Shown here: in pieces, positions 18,996 through 27,113 of the stretch
Numbering within the stretch: the stretch's first letter is position 1
How the letters are laid out: every line of letters starts with the position of its first letter
Source of the DNA: Bacteroidota bacterium
GTDB lineage: Bacteria > Bacteroidota > Bacteroidia > Bacteroidales > GCA-2748055
NCBI GenBank assembly: GCA_024640885.1
Contig: JAHEEC010000040.1
Location: forward strand, 1-34,404
DNA length: 34,404 nucleotides
Direction of reading: 5' to 3'
Position numbers and translations under genes: made by a program
Notes under the pieces: model-generated
Databases searched by the model: none
What the model saw: the letters and a program-made list of their open reading frames with translations, nothing else
Told to the model about the DNA's origin: nothing

Positions 18996-19028
18996 GGGAT
19001 CACAAGACGCGAAGCGACGAGTAATCCC
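18996..19028. repeat. Intergenic hairpin downstream of the SulP gene
   Basis: Arms GGGATCAC (18996-19003) and GTAATCCC (19021-19028) pair with one G-U. The loop contains GACGCGAAGCGACGA. There is no T-run on either side, so I do not call it a terminator. It may attenuate transcripts leaving sulP on the minus strand. Confidence 0.4.
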
Positions 19029-19031
19029 TGT

Positions 19032-20735
19032 TCAGGTTGCCTGTTGATGGGATCCTTCGAGCTCCCCGGCGGAGGCGATCTCGATTGACCTCTTAATGGC
19101 CTGCTGAATATCTTTGAAGATCATATCCTCCCCAATCACCATAAACAAGCCGTTTTTTCTGAAATCCTGCAACAGTTTCTCACTTACTCCGGAGAGAAGG
19201 ACATTAATTCCCCTGGACTTATAATTCCTGATGATCTCTTTCAGTCCCTGGAAGCCGGTGGCGTCAATCAGAGGCACATAACGCATCCGAATGATAATCG
19301 TGACCGGTTTGATATTGGTATTGATTATGGTCTCCTGAAACTGCCGTGCCGCTCCAAAGAAAAGAGGTCCGTTGATCTCGTACAAAAGAACACCATCGGG
19401 AAGATTTTTCAATTCATTATCAAAAAGATACTCGCCATTAGCTCCTTCATAGGTGATGGTCTGCACGTTGACAGATTCGCTCATGCGCTTCATAAACATA
19501 AAGCTTGAAAGCACGATCCCAATTTCAATGGCTATGACCAGGTCAAAGAATACAGTCAGGAAAAAGGTGGTCAGCAGGATGATGATGTCCATCCTGTTTC
19601 CCTTCAGAAGGGATCTGAACTGCCGCCATTCACTCATGTTGTAGGCAACTACAACCAATATTCCTGCGAGGCATGATAGTGGGATCAACTTGGCGTAGGG
19701 AGCGAAAAGGATCATGATGGAAAGCAATACCAGGGAATGGGTGATCCCGGCAATCGGAGTCCTTCCCCCGTTTTTTACGTTGGTTGCTGTCCTTGCAATT
19801 GCCCCGGTGGCAGGGATTCCTCCAAAAATGGCGGATGCGATATTAGCCCCTCCCTGTGCGATCAACTCCATGTTCGACCGATGCTTTCCGCCGATCATCC
19901 CATCCGAAACCACTGCAGAAAGCAAGGACTCTATTGCCCCGAGCAGTGCAATTGCGAACGCGGGTTGAATAAGAGACTTTAGGGTATCAAAGTCCACATG
20001 GGGGACCGAAGGCAAGGCCAGGTGATTGGGTATATCACCAAAATTGCTTTCAATGGTATCCACAGGAATATGAAACAGGGCCACAGCCAGGGTTGACAGC
20101 AAAATGGCCACAACCGATCCGGGTATTTTCCTGGTGATTTTCTTAAAATACAGGGTTATTAATACTGTGATTACACTAATGGAAAGCGCATAAAGGTTCA
20201 GGTTGGAAAAGGAGCTGAAATAGAGTTTCCACTTTCCCAGAAAATCAGCAGGAACATGGGCTAGCCCGAGCCCTAGAAAATCATTGACCTGGGATGAGAA
20301 AATGATCAGCGCAATTCCGCTTGTAAATCCTACGATCAATGAGTAGGGGATAAATTTTAGCAGGTTTCCCAGCCTGGCCAGACCCATCCCGATGATGATA
20401 AAGCCCGCCAGGAAAGTGGCAATGGTCAATCCATCGGTACCGTACTCCTGCACAATGCCATAGACAATCACGATAAAGGCTCCGGTTGGGCCCCCGATCT
20501 GGACACGGCTCCCCCCGAATACTGAAATAATGATTCCGGCAATAATTGCCGTGATTAAACCTTTATCGGGAGGTACCCCTGAGGCAATGGCAAAAGCAAT
20601 AGCCAGGGGCAGGGCCACTATTCCCACGATCAGGCCCGACCCAAGATCTTTGGTGAACTGTTCTTTGCTGATCCCCTCTTTAATTAGTGAAAAGAACTTC
20701 GGTATGAACTCCTTGTTGGAAAATATCTTACTCAT
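19032..20735 (-). CDS. SulP-family anion transporter with STAS domain
   Basis: Inner-membrane SLC26/SulP carrier, of the kind that moves sulfate, bicarbonate or other anions. The membrane part (about residues 25-410) has DLGSGLIVGIVALPLAIAFAIASGVPPDKGLITAIIAGI, the signature of transmembrane segments 1-2, and RVQIGGPTGAFIVIVYGI. The C-terminal STAS domain (about 435-550) holds VTIIIRMRYVPLIDATGFQGLKEII, with the conserved D-A-T-G loop. The frame extends to a GTG at 20792, but the ATG at 20735 gives the normal N-terminus MSKIFSNKEFIPKF, so I use it. The substrate cannot be told; no sulfur-assimilation genes flank it. It is divergent from the cupin gene. Confidence 0.93.
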   Translation of the reverse strand: MSKIFSNKEFIPKFFSLIKEGISKEQFTKDLGSGLIVGIVALPLAIAFAIASGVPPDKGLITAIIAGIIISVFGGSRVQIGGPTGAFIVIVYGIVQEYGTDGLTIATFLAGFIIIGMGLARLGNLLKFIPYSLIVGFTSGIALIIFSSQVNDFLGLGLAHVPADFLGKWKLYFSSFSNLNLYALSISVITVLITLYFKKITRKIPGSVVAILLSTLAVALFHIPVDTIESNFGDIPNHLALPSVPHVDFDTLKSLIQPAFAIALLGAIESLLSAVVSDGMIGGKHRSNMELIAQGGANIASAIFGGIPATGAIARTATNVKNGGRTPIAGITHSLVLLSIMILFAPYAKLIPLSCLAGILVVVAYNMSEWRQFRSLLKGNRMDIIILLTTFFLTVFFDLVIAIEIGIVLSSFMFMKRMSESVNVQTITYEGANGEYLFDNELKNLPDGVLLYEINGPLFFGAARQFQETIINTNIKPVTIIIRMRYVPLIDATGFQGLKEIIRNYKSRGINVLLSGVSEKLLQDFRKNGLFMVIGEDMIFKDIQQAIKRSIEIASAGELEGSHQQAT

Positions 20736-20857
20736 CTTGGTTATGCAGGAATAGTTAATTTCGGCGCACAAAATAACTAAATAAACTGCCACGAAAGTTC
20801 AGTACGTTAAAACATTTAACTGGTTCGCCTTGTTGGTACTGGCAGCATTTAATAATT

Positions 20858-20874
20858 GTTACGAATTTCGTAAC
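20858..20874. promoter_or_regulatory. Perfect palindrome, candidate operator
   Basis: GTTACGAATTTCGTAAC: 8-bp perfect arms around a single central T, between the divergent SulP and cupin starts and centred 43 nt before the cupin ATG. The size and symmetry suit a dimeric regulator such as a Crp/Fnr-type protein, but the regulator is not identified. Confidence 0.55.
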
Positions 20875-20908
20875 TCTGAAACATTAGAGCTTTAGAAACC
20901 AATCAATC

Positions 20909-21265
20909 ATGAAGATCATTAAAGAGCCCACCCGGATTAAGGCTGCAGGTGAACCAGTCAAAGTAATCGAGGAGTTCATCGGCAACGTAAACTCTTCCAC
21001 AGATGAGATCAGCATAGCAAGGATGAAAAGCCCGAAGGGTTGGAGTGAACCTGGACAGACCCCTGAATTCGACGAGTACACGCTGGTCCTGAAAGGGACA
21101 CTGGTCGTCGAAACCAGGGAGTTGAAAAAAGAGATCCGCGACAACGAGGCAGTGATCACTAAAAAAGGGGAATGGGTCCGGTACAGTACTCCCTATGAAG
21201 GGGGCGCTGAATATATTGCCATTTGTTCACCTGCCTTTTCCATGGAGAGGGCACACAGGGATTGA
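20909..21265 (+). CDS. Small cupin-domain protein lacking the usual metal ligands
   Basis: A 118-aa single-cupin protein. Motif 1 region: KSPKGWSEPGQTPEFDEYTLVLKGTLVVE, about residues 42-70. Motif 2 region: DNEAVITKKGEWVRYSTPYEGGAEYIAI, about 82-109. The standard G(X)5HXH(X)3E(X)6G pattern is only partly kept: the Glu of DEY is there, but the HxH pair is replaced by Gln/Thr/Pro/Glu-containing residues, and no His is in the expected place of motif 2. It may bind no metal or use a different ligand set. It is monocistronic: it begins 43 nt after the palindrome, and its stop is 3 nt from the convergent esterase stop. Confidence 0.85.
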   Translation: MKIIKEPTRIKAAGEPVKVIEEFIGNVNSSTDEISIARMKSPKGWSEPGQTPEFDEYTLVLKGTLVVETRELKKEIRDNEAVITKKGEWVRYSTPYEGGAEYIAICSPAFSMERAHRD

Positions 21266-21268
21266 ACC

Positions 21269-22435
21269 CTATTCCCCGGTCCCGGCAGGAGGCAGCATAC
21301 TTTGGGACCTCTTCAGGTTCGTCCTGTAGACCGGCAGGTTCACATGATTTTGTTCCTCCCCCAGTTTGCAGGCTTTCTCATAGTTCTCAGCGGCCAGTTC
21401 AAACTGGGAATTGTTCTCATAAGCTTCTCCAAGGCTGTCATAGACGTTTGATGAAGCAGGATACCGTTTTACATTTTCTAAGAACACTTTTATGGCCTTC
21501 TCCATATCGTTTTGCTGCAAATAATTATAGCCCAGAAGGTTTATTATAAGCTCGGGAGTTTGGATTTCAAAGCCATATTTGGAAGAGACTTTTTCATAAT
21601 GTGAATCTATGAACTTCAGGCCCTGACCGATCCTGTCCAGGGGAAATTGCCAGTCAGAAAAAATAAACCGCAAGCCGCTGAAAAGACTGATGTAAGGAAT
21701 TGTTGCATGATTTTCTGAAGGCATTTTCACATATTTAAAATCAATGGTCCCTTTTGTCACCCGTTCCAAGGAGGAAGAGAATGCATCCAGGGCTTCAAAA
21801 TAGTCCGGTTCATCCCCGATGGTCATATAGAAATATTTATGATCCTCCCTGTAGGGCCTTAACAGGTCATCTGCCATTTTCACCAGGCGGTTATCCGCAT
21901 ACATAAGATAGGGGCTGACTGCAATAATGCCATCAAAGAGCTCCGGTTTTGTATAGAGGGAATACACGGCAAATGTTCCACCAAAGGAATGCCCCAGCAA
22001 GATGTTAAAACCCGAGGTCCTGTAGTTTTCATCCAGCAGCGGTATCACCTCTCCCGACACGAAATCAAGGAACTTTCCGGCTCCCCCCGATGTGGGAATC
22101 CCGGGATCGTGTACCGGTGAAAAATCCCTGTTTCGGTCCACGTTGTGGATGGAAACTATGATCATGCCTGGAACCGAACCCTGATTTGACAGGAAATTTA
22201 CTGCACCAATGGCATGCTGGAAATGGGTTCTCCCATCCAACAGGTACAAAACCGGGTACCTGTTTCCTGTGCTGGCATAATCTGAAGGAAGAGAAACCGT
22301 AATGATTCTGTCCTCCTGGAGATGGGTGGACCTTATTTGCAATTCCGTTATACTTGAAATCCCTGCATCGTTCTGGGCAACTGCATTGCCCAGGATGAGG
22401 ACCAGGAAGGCCGCAAGAATCGTGATTGATTTCAT
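21269..22435 (-). CDS. Secreted esterase-like alpha/beta hydrolase with TPR-like C-terminus
   Basis: Signal peptide MKSITILAAFLVLILGNAVAQ, cut near residue 20. The ATG at 22435 (or 22444) is preferred over the long upstream extension to 22549. The esterase D/Fes-like domain covers about residues 30-280: YPVLYLLDGRTHF, MIIVSIHNVDRNRDFSP, and the nucleophile elbow LLGHSFGGTFAVY with Ser150. The His is probably in SENHATIPY. A TPR-like part follows (about 290-385; NYLQQNDMEKAIKVFLENVKRYPASSNVYDSLGEAYENNSQFELAAENYEKA). It is likely periplasmic or surface-bound. Relatives cut ester bonds of siderophores, xylan side chains or similar; the substrate here is unknown. It is divergent from the ECF sigma gene. 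Confidence 0.88.
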   Translation of the reverse strand: MKSITILAAFLVLILGNAVAQNDAGISSITELQIRSTHLQEDRIITVSLPSDYASTGNRYPVLYLLDGRTHFQHAIGAVNFLSNQGSVPGMIIVSIHNVDRNRDFSPVHDPGIPTSGGAGKFLDFVSGEVIPLLDENYRTSGFNILLGHSFGGTFAVYSLYTKPELFDGIIAVSPYLMYADNRLVKMADDLLRPYREDHKYFYMTIGDEPDYFEALDAFSSSLERVTKGTIDFKYVKMPSENHATIPYISLFSGLRFIFSDWQFPLDRIGQGLKFIDSHYEKVSSKYGFEIQTPELIINLLGYNYLQQNDMEKAIKVFLENVKRYPASSNVYDSLGEAYENNSQFELAAENYEKACKLGEEQNHVNLPVYRTNLKRSQSMLPPAGTGE

Positions 22436-22636
22436 GGTAGTCATTTTAGCATCTATTAAACATATCGAAAAAGCGCGCATGAGTAAAATAAAAATAGCAA
22501 GCACCTGGATATCGTCAGCCAAAAAACATGCAGGCGGGGCCAGATGCATTGACAGCTTATTAAAACCATTTCACACTGATTAATGATCCTGTTTCATATG
22601 TGATTATATATTGCTATTATTAAAACGTATTTATCG

Positions 22637-22644
22637 TACTTTTG
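22637..22644 (+). promoter_or_regulatory. Candidate -7 element ahead of the ECF sigma gene
   Basis: TACTTTTG (TAnnTTTG) just before the GTG start at 22653. The nearest TTG upstream is 23 nt away, longer than the usual 19-21 nt. If real, the message is almost leaderless. Weak call. Confidence 0.3.
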
Positions 22645-22652
22645 ACCGCGGT

Positions 22653-23213
22653 GTGGATCAGTTGGTTATCAAACATATAAACCAAGGCGACAAGAGGGCA
22701 TTCAAAAATGTCTTTGACCAGTATTTCAATCCCCTTACCGGGTTCGGGTACAAGTATGTGAAAGATCAATTTGTGGTGGAAGATATCGTGCAGGAAGCAT
22801 TTATTGGCTTCTGGGAAGTCCGTCAGGATTTCGACCACATCAATGCGGTGAAATCATTTCTCTATACTTCTGTCAAAAACAAATGCCTGAACCACATCAA
22901 GCATCAGGCAGTAGTAAAGAAACACGAACCTGCAGTGGCGTATGAGCTGGAATCAGACCACTACTTTGGCAGTCGTGTCATTGAAGAGGAGACTTTCAAT
23001 CAGCTTTTCCAGGAGATCAAGAATTTACCCAGGTCGGCCCAGGCGATCATGTTGCTCTCATTAAACGGTTTAAAGAACCAGGAAATCGCGGATGAATTGA
23101 ATATCTCCTTGAATACCGTAAAAACACAAAAGAAGATCGCCTATTCAAAACTGAAGGAAAAAATGGGAAATGCGTTTAATTGGATGTTGTTATTGCTTCT
23201 GAATTTTCTATAA
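22653..23213 (+). CDS. RNA polymerase ECF sigma-70 factor (FecI-like)
   Basis: A 186-aa ECF sigma factor. Region 2 is INQGDKRAFKNVFDQYFNPLTGFGYKYVKDQFVVEDIVQEAFIGFWEVRQDFDHINAVKSFLYTSVKNKCLNH, with the DIVQE motif. Region 4 is LPRSAQAIMLLSLNGLKNQEIADELNISLNTVKTQKKIAYSKLKEKM, a helix-turn-helix that reads the -35 box. The frame opens at TTG 22611, but the first 14 residues look non-native; GTG 22653 gives the normal MDQLVIKHINQGD start. Directly downstream is FecR and then an STN-domain receptor, the classic cell-surface signalling trio. Its likely targets carry the shared 33-bp element described elsewhere in this list. A short non-conserved hydrophobic C-terminal tail (WMLLLLLNFL) is odd. Confidence 0.92.
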   Translation: MDQLVIKHINQGDKRAFKNVFDQYFNPLTGFGYKYVKDQFVVEDIVQEAFIGFWEVRQDFDHINAVKSFLYTSVKNKCLNHIKHQAVVKKHEPAVAYELESDHYFGSRVIEEETFNQLFQEIKNLPRSAQAIMLLSLNGLKNQEIADELNISLNTVKTQKKIAYSKLKEKMGNAFNWMLLLLLNFL

Positions 23214-23227
23214 AAAAAATGAAATGG

Positions 23228-23260
23228 CTTCACCCGGTATTAAAGTTTGTTGTTTCAGTA
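23228..23260 (+). promoter_or_regulatory. Shared 33-bp promoter-like element, copy A (fecR)
   Basis: Blocks CTTCACCCGG and GTTGTTT separated by 11 nt. They are exactly the same blocks and spacing as the two minus-strand copies (27 of 33 positions identical overall). It lies between the sigma stop and fecR, ending 19 nt before the fecR ATG. Likely an ECF-sigma promoter: the first block acts as the -35 box and the second as the -10 box. Confidence 0.75.
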
Positions 23261-23279
23261 TTGAATGTAAGATGGTTTT

Positions 23280-24467
23280 ATGAATGATACCTTTCATATT
23301 GCTGATTTAATCGTCAGGAAAATCAGGGGGACAATTACCCCCCGGGAATCTGATGAACTTGAAGAGTGGATCAATGAAAATCCTGATAATCTTTCGATTT
23401 ATCACAGGGCCACAGATCGGAAAAACCAACTTGACAAGCTTGAGATCTACAATCTGTTCCGGAAAGAAAAGGTATGGGCCAGGCTGGAAGAGGAATTATT
23501 CCCCACCAAAACAATCAGGCTTTCCCCTCAGAAAGTGCTCAGATATGCTGCATCCATCCTTTTGCCTCTTCTTGTTGCAGGGGGCGTGGGATATATGCTC
23601 CTGAACAAACCGGCCCAGGAGACCTTCGCTGATCTTGATGAAGTGATCAAACCCGGATCACAAAAAGCAGTGCTGATCCTGGCAGATGGAGGGACGATCG
23701 AATTAGAGCCAGGACAATCCATGGCAGATTTCCATGAAGGGGATGCATTGATCAGGAACGAAAATAACCTTCTCACTTACTCCGTTGAAGATACCCGATC
23801 CAGCCAGGCGGAAATGATTTATAATGAATTAAAGACACCACGTGGTGGTGGGTACAATATAAAACTCTCCGATGGAACCGGAGTCTGGCTCAATGCCGGA
23901 TCATCCTTAAGGTTCCCTGTCTCTTTTTCCGATTCCACCCGGCGGGTGTTCCTCGAAGGAGAAGCCTATTTTGAGGTCACCCACAATGGAACCCCATTTA
24001 TTGTGAATGCAGAAGATATGGATGTCAGTGTCCTGGGAACCTCCTTTAATGTGTCTGCTTATTCCGATGAGCCCGAGTTCAAAACGACCCTTGTTGATGG
24101 GATTGTCAGCGTGACTTATCCGGGAACTGCCGGATCAATCCCGGTCAGTGAAATCCTAGCGCCCAATCAACAGGCAGTCGTCAACAAATCAGGTTCAGAA
24201 ATATCCATTGCAGAAGTAAATACATCTTTCTATACCTCCTGGATGCGTGGAAAAATGGAGTTTAACAATGAACCCCTGGATATTGTGATGAAACGACTGG
24301 CCCGCTGGTACGATTTTGAATATGAGTTTGAAAATAGCGAGGCAAAAGATTATCATTTTTCAGCCAGGCTGGATAAGAGCGAAAACATCTCCGCCATCCT
24401 CGAAATGTTGCAACTGACCACCGATGTGAAATTCGAAGCCAGGGAAAACAAAATCGTGGTTTATTAG
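23280..24467 (+). CDS. FecR-family anti-sigma factor / signal transducer
   Basis: A 395-aa protein. The N-terminal cytosolic part (about residues 1-80, HIADLIVRKIRGTITPRESDELEEWI) binds the sigma factor in this family. It is followed by a membrane segment (about 86-108, VLRYAASILLPLLVAGGVGYMLL). The periplasmic FecR domain (about 175-285) has YNELKTPRGGGYNIKLSDGTGVWLNAGSSLRFP and FLEGEAYFEVTHNGTPFIVNA. A C-terminal DUF4974-like domain follows (SWMRGKMEFNNEPLDIVMKRLARWYDFEYEF). Role: hold the sigma factor at the membrane until the receptor STN domain signals. The gene has its own copy of the shared element and is followed 21 nt later by the receptor. Confidence 0.95.
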   Translation: MNDTFHIADLIVRKIRGTITPRESDELEEWINENPDNLSIYHRATDRKNQLDKLEIYNLFRKEKVWARLEEELFPTKTIRLSPQKVLRYAASILLPLLVAGGVGYMLLNKPAQETFADLDEVIKPGSQKAVLILADGGTIELEPGQSMADFHEGDALIRNENNLLTYSVEDTRSSQAEMIYNELKTPRGGGYNIKLSDGTGVWLNAGSSLRFPVSFSDSTRRVFLEGEAYFEVTHNGTPFIVNAEDMDVSVLGTSFNVSAYSDEPEFKTTLVDGIVSVTYPGTAGSIPVSEILAPNQQAVVNKSGSEISIAEVNTSFYTSWMRGKMEFNNEPLDIVMKRLARWYDFEYEFENSEAKDYHFSARLDKSENISAILEMLQLTTDVKFEARENKIVVY

Positions 24468-24488
24468 TTCCTCTGAAACTTAAAGACA

Positions 24489-27092
24489 TTGAGAACAGCG
24501 TTTAGCATATGTGCCTTTCTGTTTTTTGCAACTGTTCTTGAAGCGCAGGTTGAAACAATCAGCATTTCACTCAGGGATACTACCGTCGAGGCCATTATCA
24601 ATGAAATCAGGAACCAGACGGAGATTGATTTCATATTTAACCATGAGGAGCTGGATAAATGTCCAAAGGTCAGCGTTTCGGTTTCAAATGGTAGCGTGGA
24701 GGAGGTGCTGAACCAGTGCCTGAAAAACACCGGACTGACCCACCAGAAAGTAAATAATACCATTATCATTGCCCCTCCAAAAAATGAAGGTAAAAATGCC
24801 CCCGCGAATATCCGGCAGAGGAAGCAATCGATTCGGGGAACCGTTACTGACAGGGATTCGCAAATTCCTTTACCTTTTGCCAGCGTGGTGGTATTAAATA
24901 CCCAACCCCTGCGCGGGGCCATGACTGATGGAAATGGGGATTTTAAGATTGACAACCTGCCTCCGGGACGCTATAGCCTGCAGGTATCCTACGTCGGCTA
25001 CCAGGATGTGGTCCTCTCTGAAATCCTGCTGGGCTCTGCCAAAGAGATGATACTGGCCATTGAGATCACGGAAGAGACTCAATCCATCGGTGAGGTATCG
25101 GTCAGCCTGGCCAAGGGGGAGCCCCTGAATCAGATGGCCACGGTCAGTTCCAGGTCCTTCAGTGTGGAGGAGACAAAAAGGTATGCCGCCAGTATCAGCG
25201 ATCCGGCGAGGATGGTCCAGGTATTTGCCGGTGTTTCAGGGACCGATGATGCCACCAACGAAATTGTGATCCGGGGCAACTCGCCCAACTGGTTGTTGTG
25301 GAGGCTGGAAGGGGTCGAGATACCCAGTCCGAATCATTTTGCTGAAGAGGGATACACCTCCGGAGCCGTAAGTATTCTCAGCACCAACATGCTGGGGACC
25401 TCAGATTTTTTTACCGGTGCTTTTCCTGCCGAATATGGGAATGCCCTCTCAGGTGTGTTTGATATCAGGTTAAGGAACGGAAACAACCAGGAATATGAAT
25501 ACACCCTCCAGGCAGGTGTGCTCGGGATCGATCTTTCAGCGGAAGGCCCATTCAAGAAGGGGTACAGTGGATCTTATCTATTCAATTACAGATATTCGTC
25601 ATTCTCGCTTCTGAACAGTCTCAATGTCCAGCTCTCTAAAAATGCGCTGCCCAATTACCAGGACCTCTCCTTCAAAATAAACCTGCCCACAGAAAAAGCA
25701 GGCGTTTTCTCTGTCTGGGCCCTCGGGGGACTTTCGGATGATAATGAACGATTTTTGCCGGATACCGCATCAGGTGAGTTGACTGAAACCGGGTACAGCG
25801 ATATAACGAAAACCGGTATGTATGCTGCCGGTATCAGCCATATCATCTTTCCTGATGATCGATCATACATTAAAACGGTGATTTCTCCTTCACTTAGTTT
25901 CAGCTCCGAAAATTATGATCGGATGGATAGCCTGGGGATGCTGCATGATTATATGTTTGATGAGTTTCAAAGCAGAGCCTTCAGGGTAACCTCTTTGTAT
26001 AATCGAAAATTTTCCAGCAGATTGACCGCTCGAACCGGAGTTACCCTGAACTTCCTGAACTACGATTATTTTGCAGAACAGGCTGACTCGGAAGGGATTC
26101 TCAATGCATTCATGAATAGTTCAGGTCACACCAGCCTGTTTCAGGGTTACGTGCAAACACGATACAAATTTTCGGACCGGATATTTTTTACTGCCGGCCT
26201 GCATTATGCATACTTTGCCCTGAGCTCGGATCAATCCCTTGAGCCCAGGCTGGGATTCATGATCAAATTGCCAAAACGACAGAAACTGAGTATCGGTATC
26301 GGGCGTCACAGTAAAAATGCGAACCTTCCGGTCTATTTTGTGGAACAGGAGAATCCCGACGGGAGCCTTGCCATTCCAAATCGGTCCCTGAAGATGATCC
26401 GATCGACCCATTACATTGCTTCCTACGATAAAATGGTTGGCCGTGATATGAATCTGAAAGCAGAAATCTATTATCAGAGAATTTCCAAATTGCCCGTCCC
26501 CCTGAATCCGGAAAAACTGTGGACCCCCGCTTTTGGTGGGATTTATCCCGATGATACGCTTGCCAGCATTGGAGCAGGCAGAAATATCGGATTGGAGCTC
26601 ACTTTTCAGAAATTCTTCACAAACGGGACCTATTTTCTGGTGACAAGTTCCCTGTATGACTCAAAGTTCAAACCGGCTGACGGTCAATGGTACAATAGCA
26701 GGTACAATAGCAATTATATCAACAATTTTGTGGGAGGGAAAGAATTTAAATGGGGTGAAAACAAAATGGTCAGCGTCAATTCAAAAATTATCTGGGCGGG
26801 AGGCAAAAGGTACATCCCCATCGACCTGGAAGAGTCGATCAAACAGGGCACCGGGGTATTCAATACAGCGGAAATCTACAGTGAGAAGGCCAAAGATTAT
26901 TTTAGATTAGATGTGGGATTCAGACTCCATTTTTACAGGCAAAAGGCCGAGCATGTGATCAGCCTGGATATTCAAAATGTCACGAACCGGCGCAATATCT
27001 GGGCAAAAGAGTACAATCCGGTCACGGAAAGTATCGAGGATTACCCAATGGCAGGGATCATCCCCTTGTTGAATTACAGGGTGGAATTCTAA
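24489..27092 (+). CDS. TonB-dependent outer-membrane receptor with STN signalling domain
   Basis: 867 aa. The start is a TTG at 24489; an in-frame stop lies upstream, and the encoded signal peptide (RTAFSICAFLFFATVLEAQ) supports it. Order: STN domain (about 22-95), which contacts FecR; a carboxypeptidase-regulatory-like beta-sandwich (about 113-192, IRGTVTDRDSQIPLPFASVVVLN...TDGNGDFKIDNLPPGRYSLQVSYVGYQ); a plug (about 215-330, EIVIRGNSPNWLLWRLEGVEIPSPNHF and SDFFTGAFPAEYGNALSGVFDIRLRNG); and a long beta-barrel ending LLNYRVEF with the terminal aromatic outer-membrane signal. No SusD-like partner follows, which argues against a glycan system. Ligand unknown. It converges with the serine hydrolase. 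Confidence 0.93.
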   Translation: MRTAFSICAFLFFATVLEAQVETISISLRDTTVEAIINEIRNQTEIDFIFNHEELDKCPKVSVSVSNGSVEEVLNQCLKNTGLTHQKVNNTIIIAPPKNEGKNAPANIRQRKQSIRGTVTDRDSQIPLPFASVVVLNTQPLRGAMTDGNGDFKIDNLPPGRYSLQVSYVGYQDVVLSEILLGSAKEMILAIEITEETQSIGEVSVSLAKGEPLNQMATVSSRSFSVEETKRYAASISDPARMVQVFAGVSGTDDATNEIVIRGNSPNWLLWRLEGVEIPSPNHFAEEGYTSGAVSILSTNMLGTSDFFTGAFPAEYGNALSGVFDIRLRNGNNQEYEYTLQAGVLGIDLSAEGPFKKGYSGSYLFNYRYSSFSLLNSLNVQLSKNALPNYQDLSFKINLPTEKAGVFSVWALGGLSDDNERFLPDTASGELTETGYSDITKTGMYAAGISHIIFPDDRSYIKTVISPSLSFSSENYDRMDSLGMLHDYMFDEFQSRAFRVTSLYNRKFSSRLTARTGVTLNFLNYDYFAEQADSEGILNAFMNSSGHTSLFQGYVQTRYKFSDRIFFTAGLHYAYFALSSDQSLEPRLGFMIKLPKRQKLSIGIGRHSKNANLPVYFVEQENPDGSLAIPNRSLKMIRSTHYIASYDKMVGRDMNLKAEIYYQRISKLPVPLNPEKLWTPAFGGIYPDDTLASIGAGRNIGLELTFQKFFTNGTYFLVTSSLYDSKFKPADGQWYNSRYNSNYINNFVGGKEFKWGENKMVSVNSKIIWAGGKRYIPIDLEESIKQGTGVFNTAEIYSEKAKDYFRLDVGFRLHFYRQKAEHVISLDIQNVTNRRNIWAKEYNPVTESIEDYPMAGIIPLLNYRVEF

Positions 27093-27106
27093 CGGAATGA
27101 ATTCCG
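27093..27106. terminator. Small hairpin between convergent operons
   Basis: CGGAA-TGAA-TTCCG in the 21-nt gap between the receptor and serine-hydrolase stops. There is no T-run; it could act on both sides, but weakly. Confidence 0.25.
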
Positions 27107-27113
27107 GCAACCC

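Noticed and set aside
18734-19003. Minus-strand 89-aa frame across tRNA-Ser (contains GGGRGIRTPGPRERTTVFKTAAFD)
   Set aside because: This is the well-known false protein made from the antisense of a serine tRNA; the tRNA call is firm.
22569-22597. TTTCAC...TGTTTCAT upstream of the ECF sigma gene, a possible fourth copy of the element
   Set aside because: CACCCGG is not kept and the spacing is 2 nt shorter, so it is below the standard of the three clear copies.
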